Assembly: GCF_900102895.1 (NCBI RefSeq)
Contig: NZ_FNGD01000001.1
Coordinates: forward strand, 248,001-312,000
DNA length: 64,000 nt
Direction: 5' to 3'
From: Arthrobacter sp. ov407
GTDB taxonomy: Bacteria > Actinomycetota > Actinomycetes > Actinomycetales > Micrococcaceae
Part shown: positions 41,462 to 55,083 of the stretch, piece by piece
How positions within the stretch are numbered: the stretch's first letter is position 1
How the letters are laid out: the number at the start of each line of letters is the position of its first letter
The notes under the pieces: generated by a model
Databases searched by the model: none
What the model saw: only the letters and a program-made list of their open reading frames with translations
Told to the model about the DNA's origin: nothing
Translations under genes and position numbers: made by a program

Positions 41462-41538
41462 TCCTCTTCTCCATAAGACTCCGGTGCGACAGCGAGCCCC
41501 ACGCCCGCCGCGCACCACTATAGGAAGGACGCCACACC

Positions 41539-41910
41539 ATGGCGAAGCTCACCAACGAAGAGCTCATTGAAGCTTTCAAGGAACTGACCATCATCGAGCT
41601 CTCCGAGTTCGTCAAGCTCTTCGAAGAGACCTTCGAAGTTACTGCTGCTGCTGTTGCCGTTGCCGGCCCCGCTGCTGCTGCAGAAGAAGCTGAAGAGAAG
41701 ACTGACTTCGACGTCATCCTCGAAGCTGCTGGCGACAAGAAGATCGCAGTGATCAAGGAAGTTCGCGCCATCACCTCCCTGGGCCTCAAGGAAGCCAAGG
41801 ACCTGGTTGACAGCGCACCCAAGGCTGTTCTCGAAGGCGCCACCAAGGAAGCTGCCGAGAAGGCAAAGGCTCAGCTCGAAGAAGCTGGCGCCCGCGTTAC
41901 CCTCAAGTAA
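41539..41910 (+). CDS. rplL: 50S ribosomal protein L7/L12
   Basis: The stalk protein that recruits translational GTPases. The 123-residue protein has an N-terminal dimerisation helix ([20 protein letters not shown]), an Ala-rich hinge and the C-terminal domain [23 protein letters not shown] plus [15 protein letters not shown]. It follows rplJ by 77 bases and has a GGAAGGA site. A strong hairpin terminator lies 40 bases after the stop. Confidence 0.97.
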   Translation: MAKLTNEELIEAFKELTIIELSEFVKLFEETFEVTAAAVAVAGPAAAAEEAEEKTDFDVILEAAGDKKIAVIKEVRAITSLGLKEAKDLVDSAPKAVLEGATKEAAEKAKAQLEEAGARVTLK

Positions 41911-41950
41911 CTCTCGCCGTCCGGATCCCTCGCGATCCGCACTGCTCGAA

Positions 41951-41984
41951 GGAAACCCCGTCCACTCAAGTGGGCGGGGTTTCC
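41951..41984 (+). terminator. Terminator after rplJ-rplL
   Basis: GGAAACCCCGTCCACT (41951-41966) pairs with AGTGGGCGGGGTTTCC (41969-41984) with one wobble and a two-base loop. The T-run after it is weak. Confidence 0.7.
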
Positions 41985-42150
41985 TGCGTTCCCGGGTTCG
42001 GAAAGCGAACTGCCCGAGCGGAAACCGCGCCGGTGAACGGTATCCAAGGATTCGGCAAAGTTTTTCTGATACCCCTGTCGCACTTGATGGCGGGACCCTA
42101 GACTTTGGATTTGTGCCCACCGGCCCCCAACGTTCAGGAGTTCACCCACA

Positions 42151-43989
42151 ATGACGGACCTAAACACTTCCCCCTCCCGCCGCGCCATGCTTGCGGCAGC
42201 CCTCGTGGGCGGGGGCGCCGCCGCCGCCGCGCTGGCCGGAGCCCCGGCGGCGCAGGCCGGACCCGGCGGTGCCAGCGGCAAGAAACAGTTCACCCTGACG
42301 GTGCTCGGCACCACGGATCTGCACAACAACGTCTTCAACTGGGACTACTTCAAGAACGTCCCTTATGCCGACGCTGCCGGGAACAAGATCGGGATTGCCC
42401 AGGCCGCGACCCTGATCAACGCCATGCGGGCCGAGCGCGGCGCGGCCAGCACGCTGACCATCGACGCCGGGGACACCATCCAGGGCACGCCCCTGGCCTA
42501 CTACTTCGCCAAGATCAACCCCATCTCGACAACCGTGAAACACCCCATGGCGCTGGCCATGAACACGATCGGCTACGACGCCGTGGGGCTGGGCAACCAC
42601 GAGTTCAACTACGGCATTGGGCTCCTGCGCACCTGGGAGCGGCAACTGGACTTCCCGCTGCTGGGCGCCAACGTCCATGACGCAGTGACGGGCGGGCGCG
42701 CCTTCACCCCCTACGTCCTGAAGCGGATCAAGACGGACAGCGGCTGGCTGACGGTCGGCCTGGTCGGCTTGGTGACGCCGGGCTGCGCACTCTGGGACCG
42801 GGACAACGTCCAGGGCAAGCTCAATTTCAATGGCATCGTCGAAGAGGCCAGGACTGTCATCCCGCTGGTGTTGGCCGCCGGGGCCGACGTCGTGATCGTC
42901 ACGAGTCATTCGGGGGCGACTCCCGGATCCTCCTACGGCGACGCCCTGCCTTTCCCCGAGAACGCGTCCACCCAGCTTGCCGAGGAAGTCCCGGGCATCG
43001 ACGCCATCCTGGTCGGGCACGCCCACCTGGAGATCCCCGAGCGCTTCGTGACGAACAAGGCCACCGGCAAGCAGGTGCTCCTGACCGAGCCGCTCAAGTG
43101 GGGCATGCGCGTTTCCGTGATGGACCTCGAACTCGCCAAGGAAAAGGGGCAATGGACCGTCACCGCGGCGCATTCGCACCTATTGGACGCCAAGACCGTC
43201 GACGCCGATCCCGCCGTTGTCCGGGCCGTTCAGGCCGGGCACGAGGCCACGGTGAACTACGTCAACGAGGTCATCGGAACCTCCACGGCGCCGCTCAGCA
43301 CGGCCACCGCCTGCTGGGAGGACTCCGCCGCCATCGACGCAATCAATTACGTCCAAGCCAGCACCATCAAGGCCGAGCTGGCCAATACTCCCGCGGCAGG
43401 GCTGCCCGTATTGTCCATCGCGGCGGCCTTCTCCCGTGCTGTGGACGTCAAGGCCGGACCCCTGACCATCCGCGATGTCGCGGGGCTATACATCTTCGAC
43501 AACACGCTGCTCGCCATCAAGGTCACCGGAGCGCAGGTCAAAGCATACCTGGAGTGGTCCGCGCAGTACTTCAAGCCGGTGACAGCCACCACGGCCAGGG
43601 CCCAGGACGTCACCAACGCCGTGACGGCCACGGCCCCGAACGGCACGCCGGACTACAACTACGACGTCGTCTACGGCCTCGACGCGCCGCTGAACTACGA
43701 GATCGACCTCGCCCGGCCGGCGGGGGACCGGATCGCCAAGCTCAGCTACGGCGGCGAGGCACTGCGGACCGAGCAGGAATTTGCCTTGGCCATTAACAAC
43801 TACCGGCAGAGCGGCGGCGGTAACTTCCCGGCCGTGAAGAGCGCTCCTGTGCTCTCGAACAGCCAGCAGGAGATCCGGCAGCGAATCATCGACTACGTCG
43901 TGGACCGCGGCACCCTGGACGTCGCGGTGTTTAGCCAGGCGAACTGGCGGCTCACCGTCAACGGGGCGCCACTGACGGTCACGGCATAA
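42151..43989 (+). CDS. Tat-exported bifunctional metallophosphatase / 5'-nucleotidase
   Basis: A 612-residue secreted phosphoesterase. The N-terminus has a twin-arginine signal (SRRAMLAAALVGGG) with a likely AQA cleavage site near residue 35. The calcineurin-like domain shows all dinuclear-metal motifs: GTTDLH, IDAGDTIQG, GLGNHEFNYG, VTSHSG and LVGHAHLE. The C-terminal 5'-nucleotidase domain contains NNYRQSGGGNFPAV. It would hydrolyse extracellular nucleotides or cyclic phosphodiesters for phosphate or nucleoside scavenging. ATG 42151 has an AGGAG site; a TAGACT hexamer at about 42099 may be its -10. It lies unusually inside the rplL-rpoB gap. Confidence 0.92.
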   Translation: MTDLNTSPSRRAMLAAALVGGGAAAAALAGAPAAQAGPGGASGKKQFTLTVLGTTDLHNNVFNWDYFKNVPYADAAGNKIGIAQAATLINAMRAERGAASTLTIDAGDTIQGTPLAYYFAKINPISTTVKHPMALAMNTIGYDAVGLGNHEFNYGIGLLRTWERQLDFPLLGANVHDAVTGGRAFTPYVLKRIKTDSGWLTVGLVGLVTPGCALWDRDNVQGKLNFNGIVEEARTVIPLVLAAGADVVIVTSHSGATPGSSYGDALPFPENASTQLAEEVPGIDAILVGHAHLEIPERFVTNKATGKQVLLTEPLKWGMRVSVMDLELAKEKGQWTVTAAHSHLLDAKTVDADPAVVRAVQAGHEATVNYVNEVIGTSTAPLSTATACWEDSAAIDAINYVQASTIKAELANTPAAGLPVLSIAAAFSRAVDVKAGPLTIRDVAGLYIFDNTLLAIKVTGAQVKAYLEWSAQYFKPVTATTARAQDVTNAVTATAPNGTPDYNYDVVYGLDAPLNYEIDLARPAGDRIAKLSYGGEALRTEQEFALAINNYRQSGGGNFPAVKSAPVLSNSQQEIRQRIIDYVVDRGTLDVAVFSQANWRLTVNGAPLTVTA

Positions 43990-44017
43990 TCCCGGTCCAA
44001 CAACAACGCGGGCGAAC

Positions 44018-44057
44018 AGCAACGCGGGGTCACCCGAAGTGACCCCGCGTTGCTTTT
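44018..44057. terminator. Bidirectional terminator between 5'-nucleotidase and YbaK genes
   Basis: AGCAACGCGGGGTCAC (44018-44033) and GTGACCCCGCGTTGCT (44039-44054) form a perfect 16-bp stem with loop CCGAA and a TTTT run on the plus strand. It separates convergent genes. Confidence 0.85.
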
Positions 44058-44069
44058 AACCCGGACGGG

Positions 44070-44558
44070 CTAGTTCGGTTCGGTGATGTCGGCGACGACG
44101 GCGCCCAGGGCCGCCGTCAGGGCGTCAGCGTCTACGAACGCGCTGTAGCCATGTTCCCCGGCGCCCATGGAGATCCGCCGGCCCGTGATGGTCTGGTCGG
44201 CGTAGACCGGCCAAGGCCTGGTGCTGCCGAGCGGCGTGATGGTCCCGCGCTCGTACCCGGTGGCCTCGAAGGCGGTATCCGCCGCCGGCAGCGAGAGCTT
44301 GTTGACGCCCAGCAGCGCCCGCAGCTTGGGCCAAGAGATCTGACGGTCGCCCGGGACCAGGGCGAACAGGAAACTGCCGTCCTTGTGCTTGACCACGAGC
44401 GACTTCACGATGTCCGCGGGCCGGATCCCGAGGATTCCGGCCGCCTCCTCAAGGCTGCGGGCGGCGAGGCGTTCCACGATCTCGACGTCCAGGCCGCGCG
44501 CAGCGGCGTCGGCCAGGAACCGCTCGCGGCCACCGCCGGTTGTTCCCTGCTCCGCCAT
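44070..44558 (-). CDS. YbaK/EbsC-type aminoacyl-tRNA deacylase
   Basis: A 162-residue protein of the YbaK/EbsC/ProX family, which hydrolyses misacylated tRNAs such as Cys-tRNA(Pro) in trans. The sequence IVKSLVVKHKDGSFLFALVPGDRQI (in two stretches, IVKSLVVKHKDG and SFLFALVPGDRQI) and GYERGTITPLGSTRPWPVY are characteristic, including the catalytic Lys strand. ATG 44558 has a GGAAAGG site; ATG 44582 is an alternative giving eight more residues. It follows the thiolase gene by about 70 bases and may be co-transcribed. Confidence 0.85.
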   Translation of the reverse strand: MAEQGTTGGGRERFLADAAARGLDVEIVERLAARSLEEAAGILGIRPADIVKSLVVKHKDGSFLFALVPGDRQISWPKLRALLGVNKLSLPAADTAFEATGYERGTITPLGSTRPWPVYADQTITGRRISMGAGEHGYSAFVDADALTAALGAVVADITEPN

Positions 44559-44631
44559 CCCGCCAAACCTTTCCTGACTCATCGTGGCTGTTCCCGGTTC
44601 TCCCCGGTCTCCCGGTTGGCCGGTTGCCGGC

Positions 44632-45831
44632 TCAGTCGCGGTACAGCAGCAGTGCCTCGCCCTGGCCGCCGCCGCCGCACAGGGACACCGCCGCCTTGCC
44701 GGTGCCCCGGCGCTTGAGTTCGTGGGCCGCGTGCAGGGCCAGCCGGGCGCCGGAGGCCCCGATCGGGTGGCCCAGGGCGATGGCCCCGCCATGGATGTTG
44801 CACTGCTCCAGCGGATAGTTGAGGTCCTTCAGGGACTGCACCGCGACGGAGCCGAAAGCCTCGTTGATTTCGATGAAGTCGAGGTCCGCGGCGGACCAGC
44901 CGGCCTTGTCCAAGGCGTTCTTGATGGCGTTGGACGGCTGGGAGTGCAGCGAATTGTCCGGCCCGGCGACCTGGCCCGGCTTGCCGACCACCGCGAGGTA
45001 CTCGAGGCCGTGGTCTTCGGCGAACTTCCGGCTGGTCAACACCAGGGCGGCGGCGCCGTCGGACAGGGGAGAGGAGTTGCCCGCGGTGATGGTTCCGTCC
45101 GTGACGAAGGCCGCGCGCAGACCGGCCAGCGATTCGACTGTCGTGTCCGGCCGAATGCCCTCGTCGGCGGTGACGGCGATCGGATCGCCCTTGCGCTGCT
45201 TGACGCTCATCGCGGCGATCTCGCCGTCAAAGACGCCGTCCTTGGCGGCCCGGGCGGCGCGCTGGTGTGACTGGGCCGCCACCTCGTCCTGGGAGGCCCG
45301 GTCGATGCCGAGGGTCAGGTTCTTGGTCTCGGTCGACAGTCCCATGGACTGCCCGTCGAAGGCATCGGTCAGGCCGTCGTGCGCGGCCACGTCGAGGGCC
45401 TGGACCGTGCCGTACGCCCAGCCCTGCCGGGAACCGGGCAGCACGTGCGGTGCGCGGGTCATGGACTCCTGGCCGCCGGCAACCACCACCGTGGCGTCGC
45501 CGCTGCGGATCATCCGGGCGGCGTCGATCACTGCGGTGAGGCCGGAGAGGCAGACCTTGTTGATGGTCACCGTGGGAACGTTCCAGCCGATGCCGGCCCC
45601 GATGGCGCTTTGGCGCGCCGGGTTCTGGCCCGCTCCGGCCTGCAGGACCTGGCCCATGATCACGCTGTCCACCTGGTCGGCTTTGACGCCGCTGGCGGCT
45701 AGTGCGGCCCGGATGGCGTGGCTGCCGAGTTCGACGGCGGTGAAGCTGGCCAGCTGCCCGTTCAGGCGCCCCTGGGGGGTGCGGGAAGCTGCGAGGATGA
45801 CAACATCGTTGTTGCTTGCGGGGTTGCTCAT
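44632..45831 (-). CDS. Acetyl-CoA C-acetyltransferase (thiolase)
   Basis: A 399-residue thiolase of the biosynthetic/degradative acetyl-CoA acetyltransferase type, which condenses two acetyl-CoA to acetoacetyl-CoA or reverses it. The active-site Cys94 is in INKVCLSGLTAV, with the general-base His355 in ALGHPIGASG and the second Cys385 in VSLCGGGGQGEA. The NEAFGSVAVQ loop is also present. Length is normal. Start ATG 45831. No beta-oxidation genes are beside it. Confidence 0.92.
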   Translation of the reverse strand: MSNPASNNDVVILAASRTPQGRLNGQLASFTAVELGSHAIRAALAASGVKADQVDSVIMGQVLQAGAGQNPARQSAIGAGIGWNVPTVTINKVCLSGLTAVIDAARMIRSGDATVVVAGGQESMTRAPHVLPGSRQGWAYGTVQALDVAAHDGLTDAFDGQSMGLSTETKNLTLGIDRASQDEVAAQSHQRAARAAKDGVFDGEIAAMSVKQRKGDPIAVTADEGIRPDTTVESLAGLRAAFVTDGTITAGNSSPLSDGAAALVLTSRKFAEDHGLEYLAVVGKPGQVAGPDNSLHSQPSNAIKNALDKAGWSAADLDFIEINEAFGSVAVQSLKDLNYPLEQCNIHGGAIALGHPIGASGARLALHAAHELKRRGTGKAAVSLCGGGGQGEALLLYRD

Positions 45832-46250
45832 GGTCTTTTCTTCCGATCTACGACGACTTATCTCTACGTTATCGTGAGCCCCGTCACCTATCCATTCGGC
45901 CGGTCTCAGTCACGGTCTAGGGCTGAGCATGCCAAGACTCCGGCCAATCCCCTCAAAAACTCCGGCGGAACTCCGTGCTTGCAATCCCGCCGGAAGTGGG
46001 GTAGACAAGTAGGTTGCTTTGCCGTATCGTAGATATTTGCGTCTTCCCTGTTTACCTTCAGCCTTCATATAGCGGTGGGCTTAGCCTGACAGCTGTTCCA
46101 TCAATGTGCCGTCTACAACGTGCACCAGTATGGACAGCGCGGGTCCCGGGTCATATAGCGGAACCGGACTGGTAGCGCTGCGGAGTCATTCTGCAGAGTA
46201 CATAACGGGGGAGATCTGACAACGCCTGAAGGTCTGTGGAAGGATCCCTC
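45832..46250 (+). other. Intergenic region and rpoB leader, no gene
   Basis: This 419-base gap between divergent thiolase and rpoB genes has no credible ORF. It holds the rpoB promoter candidate at 46002-46030 and then a leader of about 210 bases, AT-richer than its surroundings. I see no strong terminator or riboswitch in it. Confidence 0.6.
46002..46030 (+). promoter_or_regulatory. Candidate rpoB promoter
   Basis: TAGACA (46002-46007), a 17-base spacer and TATCGT (46025-46030). The -35 matches TTGACA at five of six positions, the best such promoter in the gap. Expected start near 46037. Confidence 0.5.
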
Positions 46251-49200
46251 TTGGTCGCCTCGAGCACCTCTAATGTAAACAACGCTACCGCTATCAATGC
46301 CGACAGCACCGACGGTGCAACCCGCCGGCTCTCATTCGCAAAGATTCACGAACCTCTTGATGTTCCGAATCTGCTCGCCCTGCAAACCGACAGCTTTGAC
46401 TGGCTGGTCGGAAACGAACGCTGGCAGGCGCGCGTTGCGAAGGCCGTCGAAGAAGGCGACCTCAGCGTCGCCACCTCCTCGGGTCTGTCCGACATCTTCG
46501 AAGAGATCTCCCCGATCGAAGACTTCCAGGGCACCATGTCCCTGAGCTTCTCCGAGCCGGAGTTCGCTGACCCCAAATACACCATGGCCGAGTGCAAGGA
46601 CCGGGACGCAACGTACTCGGCTCCGCTGTACGTCAAGGCCGAGTTCATGAACAACAACACGGGCGAAATCAAGCAGCAGACCGTGTTCATGGGTGACTTC
46701 CCGCTGATGACCGAGAAGGGCACCTTCGTCGTCAACGGCACCGAGCGTGTCGTCGTCTCCCAGTTGGTCCGCTCGCCGGGCGCCTACTTTGAACGCACCG
46801 CCGACAAGACCAGCGACAAGGACATCTTCACCGCGAAGATCATCCCGTCGCGCGGCGCCTGGTTCGAACTCGAAATCGACAAGCGCGACCAGGTCGGCGT
46901 CCGTCTTGACCGCAAGCGCAAGCAGTCCGTCACCGTGCTGCTGAAGGCCCTCGGCTGGACCGAAGGCCAGATCCTCGAGGAATTCGGCCAGTACGACTCC
47001 ATGCGCGCAACGCTGGAGAAGGACGCCACCGAGACCCGCGAAGACGCGTTGCTGGACATCTACCGGAAGCTGCGACCGGGCGAGCCGCCCACGGTTGAGG
47101 CTGCCCAGTCCCTGCTGGACAACCTGTACTTCAACTCCAAGCGCTACGATCTGGCCAAGGTTGGCCGTTACAAGATCAACCGCAAGCTTGGCATCGACCG
47201 CTCCCTTGGCGACAAGGAAGCCTCGGTCCTGCACGTTGAAGACATCGTGGCCATGATCAAGTTCCTGGTTGCACTGCACGCCGGCGAGAAGACCCTCACG
47301 GGTAAGCGCGACGGCCAGGACCACGAGCTGCGCGTCGAGATCGATGACATCGACCACTTCGGCAACCGTCGCATCCGCGCCGTCGGCGAGCTCATCGAGA
47401 ACCAGGTCCGCACCGGCCTGTCCCGCATGGAGCGCGTTGTCCGCGAACGCATGACGACTCAGGACGTCGAGGCCATCACGCCGCAGACCCTGATCAACAT
47501 CCGTCCCGTCGTGGCAGCCATCAAGGAGTTCTTCGGAACTTCCCAGCTGTCCCAGTTCATGGACCAGAACAACCCGCTCTCGGGTCTGACCCACAAGCGC
47601 CGCCTGTCCGCGCTTGGCCCGGGTGGTCTGTCTCGTGACCGTGCCGGCATGGAAGTTCGTGACGTGCACCCGTCCCACTACGGACGTATGTGCCCCATCG
47701 AAACTCCTGAAGGTCCGAACATTGGTCTGATCGGTTCGCTGGCTTCCTACGGCCGCATCAACCCGTTCGGTTTCATCGAGACCCCGTACCGCCTTGTTGC
47801 CGAGGGTGTCGTCTCCGATGAGGTCAAGTACCTCACGGCCGACGACGAGGCCGAGGTCCTGATCGCTCAGGCCAACGCCCCGCTCGACGAGAACAAGCGT
47901 TTCGCGGAAGAGACCGTCCTGGTCCGTGCCCGCGGTGGTGGAGGCGAGCCCGTGCTGGTTCCCGCCGCCGACGTCGAGTTCATGGACGTTTCCCCGCGCC
48001 AGATGGTGTCAGTGGCTACCGCCCTGATCCCGTTCCTCGAGCATGACGATGCCAACCGTGCACTCATGGGTGCCAACATGCAGCGTCAGGCCGTGCCGCT
48101 GGTCCGTTCCGAGGCACCGTTCGTCGGTACCGGCATGGAACGCGCCGCTGCTGTCGACGCCGGTGACGTCACCATCGCCAAGAAGGCCGGTGTGGTCACC
48201 GAGGTCTCCGCTGAGCTCGTCATCATGCTCAACGACGACGGTACGGAAACCAACTACCGGATCAACAAGTTCGCTCGCTCCAACCAGGGCAACTGCTACA
48301 ACAACCGTGTCCTGGTGAACGAAGGCCAGCGCCTGGAGGTCGGCGGCATCATCGCTGACGGCCCGGCAACGGACCAGGGCGAGCTCGCCCTCGGTAAGAA
48401 CCTCCTCGTGGCATTCATGTCATGGGAAGGCCACAACTTCGAGGATGCCATCATCCTGTCCCAGCGCATCGTGGCCGAGGACGTCCTGTCCTCCATCCAC
48501 ATCGAGGAGCACGAGATCGATGCCCGCGACACCAAGCTTGGTGCCGAGGAAATCACCCGTGACATCCCCAACGTGTCTGAGGAAGTCCTGGCAGGCCTGG
48601 ACGAGCGCGGCATCATCCACATCGGTGCCGAGGTTGAAGCCGGCGACATCCTGGTCGGCAAGGTCACGCCCAAGGGCGAGACCGAGCTGACTCCGGAAGA
48701 GCGCCTGCTGCGCGCCATCTTTGGTGAGAAGTCCCGCGAAGTGCGCGACACCTCCCTGAAGGTGCCGCACGGCGAGTCCGGCACCGTGATCGGTGTCCGC
48801 GTCTTCGACCGCGACAACGACGACGAGCTGCCCCCGGGCGTCAACCAGCTGGTGCGCGTCTACGTGGCTGCCAAGCGCAAGATCACCGACGGCGACAAGC
48901 TCGCCGGCCGTCACGGCAACAAGGGTGTTATCTCCAAGATCCTCCCGATCGAGGACATGCCCTTCCTTGCCGACGGTACCCCCGTTGATATCGTCCTGAA
49001 CCCGCTGGGTGTTCCGGGCCGTATGAACGTCGGCCAGGTGCTGGAAACGCACCTCGGCTGGGTTGCCAAGACCGGCTGGAAGATCGAGGGCGAGCCCGAG
49101 TGGGTCAAGCAGCTGCCGAACCTGCCGCGCGAGAGTGGCCAGACCACTGTGGCGACGCCGGTCTTCGACGGTGCGCGTGAAGAGGAAATCACGGGCCTGC

Positions 49201-49766
49201 TCGATTCCACCAACGTCACCCGCGACGGCGACCGCCTGATCAACTCCTCGGGCAAGACCCGTCTGTTCGACGGCCGCTCCGGCGAGCCGTTCCCGGATCC
49301 GATCTCGGTCGGCTACATGTACATCCTGAAGCTCCACCACCTGGTGGACGACAAGATCCACGCCCGCTCCACCGGCCCGTACTCCATGATCACGCAGCAG
49401 CCGCTGGGTGGTAAGGCACAGTTCGGTGGCCAGCGCTTCGGTGAAATGGAAGTGTGGGCGCTCGAGGCTTACGGCGCCGCGTACACGCTCCAGGAACTGC
49501 TGACGATCAAGTCGGATGATATCCACGGTCGTGTGAAGGTCTACGAAGCCATCGTCAAGGGCGAGAACATCCCCGAGCCGGGCGTTCCTGAGTCCTTCAA
49601 GGTCTTGATCAAGGAAATGCAGTCGCTGTGCCTGAACGTGGAAGTGCTTTCCACGGACGGAACCACAATTGAAATGCGTGACTCTGATGACGCAGTCTTC
49701 ACGGCTGCGGAAGAACTGGGCATCGATCTGTCTCGTGCAGAGCCCAGTTCCGTAGAAGAGGTCTAG
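46251..49766 (+). CDS. rpoB: DNA-directed RNA polymerase beta subunit
   Basis: RpoB forms one pincer of core RNA polymerase and half of the active site. The 1171-residue length fits actinobacteria. TTG 46251 has a GGAAGGA site six bases upstream; the GTG 46236 would precede that site. The rifampicin pocket reads [18 protein letters not shown], then [20 protein letters not shown], all wild-type residues. Other conserved stretches are [20 protein letters not shown] and [15 protein letters not shown]. It is followed by rpoC after 103 bases. Confidence 0.98.
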   Translation: MVASSTSNVNNATAINADSTDGATRRLSFAKIHEPLDVPNLLALQTDSFDWLVGNERWQARVAKAVEEGDLSVATSSGLSDIFEEISPIEDFQGTMSLSFSEPEFADPKYTMAECKDRDATYSAPLYVKAEFMNNNTGEIKQQTVFMGDFPLMTEKGTFVVNGTERVVVSQLVRSPGAYFERTADKTSDKDIFTAKIIPSRGAWFELEIDKRDQVGVRLDRKRKQSVTVLLKALGWTEGQILEEFGQYDSMRATLEKDATETREDALLDIYRKLRPGEPPTVEAAQSLLDNLYFNSKRYDLAKVGRYKINRKLGIDRSLGDKEASVLHVEDIVAMIKFLVALHAGEKTLTGKRDGQDHELRVEIDDIDHFGNRRIRAVGELIENQVRTGLSRMERVVRERMTTQDVEAITPQTLINIRPVVAAIKEFFGTSQLSQFMDQNNPLSGLTHKRRLSALGPGGLSRDRAGMEVRDVHPSHYGRMCPIETPEGPNIGLIGSLASYGRINPFGFIETPYRLVAEGVVSDEVKYLTADDEAEVLIAQANAPLDENKRFAEETVLVRARGGGGEPVLVPAADVEFMDVSPRQMVSVATALIPFLEHDDANRALMGANMQRQAVPLVRSEAPFVGTGMERAAAVDAGDVTIAKKAGVVTEVSAELVIMLNDDGTETNYRINKFARSNQGNCYNNRVLVNEGQRLEVGGIIADGPATDQGELALGKNLLVAFMSWEGHNFEDAIILSQRIVAEDVLSSIHIEEHEIDARDTKLGAEEITRDIPNVSEEVLAGLDERGIIHIGAEVEAGDILVGKVTPKGETELTPEERLLRAIFGEKSREVRDTSLKVPHGESGTVIGVRVFDRDNDDELPPGVNQLVRVYVAAKRKITDGDKLAGRHGNKGVISKILPIEDMPFLADGTPVDIVLNPLGVPGRMNVGQVLETHLGWVAKTGWKIEGEPEWVKQLPNLPRESGQTTVATPVFDGAREEEITGLLDSTNVTRDGDRLINSSGKTRLFDGRSGEPFPDPISVGYMYILKLHHLVDDKIHARSTGPYSMITQQPLGGKAQFGGQRFGEMEVWALEAYGAAYTLQELLTIKSDDIHGRVKVYEAIVKGENIPEPGVPESFKVLIKEMQSLCLNVEVLSTDGTTIEMRDSDDAVFTAAEELGIDLSRAEPSSVEEV

Positions 49767-49869
49767 CAGGGCGCCCGACGGCGGGTCACCACCCGCCGTC
49801 GGGCCCCAGCTCCCTCTTCCCGTAACCCAAGACTTCAGAATTTAGAGAACAAGAGAGAACAGGGACCAT

Positions 49870-53769
<3,900 letters not shown>

Positions 53770-53783
53770 CCTAAGTGACTGAC

Positions 53784-53819
53784 AGGCCCCGTTCCCACCT
53801 CGGTGGGGGCGGGGCCTTT
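53784..53819 (+). terminator. Terminator after rpoB-rpoC
   Basis: AGGCCCCG (53784-53791) pairs with CGGGGCCT (53810-53817), and an inner CCCACC/GGTGGG stem extends it; TTT follows. Confidence 0.75.
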
Positions 53820-53839
53820 CCAGTGCTAAACCCCGCCGA

Positions 53840-53869
53840 TTAAGGGCTGGGACCCGTCCGTGTTAGACT
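53840..53869 (+). promoter_or_regulatory. Candidate promoter of the rpsL-rpsG-fusA operon
   Basis: TTAAGG (53840-53845), an 18-base spacer and TAGACT (53864-53869). The start near 53876 leaves a leader of about 290 bases before rpsL, within an otherwise gene-free 398-base gap. Confidence 0.55.
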
Positions 53870-54122
53870 TGAGACTAATTGTTATTGTGGCAGTGGATGA
53901 GTGCGCCGGTTTGAGTCAGACAGCTTGCAGCTGAAAGGTTCAACCAGGACGACGTTTCCGGTTTGCAGGGTTCTTGTGCAACGTATGCCACATTTTCGCA
54001 TGCCTAGGGGCAATTCAGGTCGAAAGTCCTTGGACCCCGGCGTGCGGTCCGACTATTAAGGCTTCGCCTCAGCTGCTCTGGAGAGAACTTCAAAGCTCGG
54101 GCGGCGAGGCGCAGCGACAAGA

Positions 54123-54144
54123 GAGCGGCCGCCAACGGCCGCTC
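54123..54144 (+). promoter_or_regulatory. Leader hairpin before rpsL
   Basis: GAGCGGCCG (54123-54131) and CGGCCGCTC (54136-54144) form a perfect 9-bp stem with loop CCAA, ending 23 bases before the rpsL GTG. It could affect ribosome access or transcription of the operon; no T-run follows, so it is not a classical terminator. Confidence 0.45.
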
Positions 54145-54167
54145 CGGATAAAACGGAGAACACGAGA

Positions 54168-54542
54168 GTGCCTACGATTAACCAGCTGGTCCGCAAGGGC
54201 CGCACGCCTAAGGTCAAAAAGACCAAGGCTCCCGCGCTTAACGGCAGCCCGATGCGCCGCGGTGTTTGCACCCGCGTTTACACGACGACCCCGAAGAAGC
54301 CGAACTCGGCTCTGCGTAAGGTTGCTCGTGTGCGCCTCAACGGCGGCATTGAAGTCACCGCGTACATCCCCGGCGTAGGCCACAACCTGCAGGAGCACTC
54401 CATTGTGCTCGTCCGCGGCGGCCGCGTGAAGGACCTTCCGGGTGTCCGCTACAAGATCGTCCGTGGCGCCCTCGATACCCAGGGTGTCAAGAACCGTAAG
54501 CAGGCTCGCAGCCGCTACGGCGCAAAGATGGAGAAGAAGTAA
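54168..54542 (+). CDS. rpsL: 30S ribosomal protein S12
   Basis: S12 controls decoding accuracy at the ribosomal A site. The 124-residue protein has the invariant [18 protein letters not shown] with Lys43 and [17 protein letters not shown] with Lys88, the wild-type residues at the classic streptomycin-resistance positions. The GTG start follows a GAGA-containing site. It heads the str operon rpsL-rpsG-fusA. Confidence 0.98.
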   Translation: MPTINQLVRKGRTPKVKKTKAPALNGSPMRRGVCTRVYTTTPKKPNSALRKVARVRLNGGIEVTAYIPGVGHNLQEHSIVLVRGGRVKDLPGVRYKIVRGALDTQGVKNRKQARSRYGAKMEKK

Positions 54543-54543
54543 T

Positions 54544-55014
54544 ATGCCTCGCAAGGGTCCGGCCCCCAAGCGGCCGCTAGTTCTAGATCCCGTTTACGGC
54601 TCCCCGCTGGTCACCCAGCTCATCAACAAGGTGCTGGTTGACGGCAAGAAGTCCACCGCAGAGCGCATCGTTTACGGTGCACTTGAAGGTGCTCGCGCCA
54701 AGTCCGGCGGCGACCCCGTTGCAGCCCTCAAGAAGGCCATGGAGAACGTCAAGCCTTCGCTTGAGGTCCGCTCCCGCCGCGTTGGTGGCGCCACCTACCA
54801 GGTTCCCGTTGAGGTCAAGCCGGGCCGTTCCACGGCCCTCGCCCTCCGCTGGCTGGTTGGCTACTCCAAGGCCCGCCGTGAAAAGACCATGACCGAGCGC
54901 CTCCAGAACGAAATCCTGGATGCCTCGAACGGTCTCGGTGCCGCTGTGAAGCGTCGCGAAGACACCCACAAGATGGCCGAGTCCAACAAGGCCTTCGCAC
55001 ACTACCGCTGGTAA
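54544..55014 (+). CDS. rpsG: 30S ribosomal protein S7
   Basis: S7 nucleates assembly of the 30S head and contacts E-site tRNA. The 156-residue protein begins [20 protein letters not shown] and contains [20 protein letters not shown] and [19 protein letters not shown], all conserved. ATG 54544 begins one base after the rpsL stop, indicating coupled translation; the longer open frame starts inside rpsL and is not used. Confidence 0.98.
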   Translation: MPRKGPAPKRPLVLDPVYGSPLVTQLINKVLVDGKKSTAERIVYGALEGARAKSGGDPVAALKKAMENVKPSLEVRSRRVGGATYQVPVEVKPGRSTALALRWLVGYSKARREKTMTERLQNEILDASNGLGAAVKRREDTHKMAESNKAFAHYRW

Positions 55015-55083
55015 TACTTCCCGGACGCCGCCGGCTCGACTGAGCCGGCGGCGAACGTGCAGTCCATCCGAAAGGGAGACACC

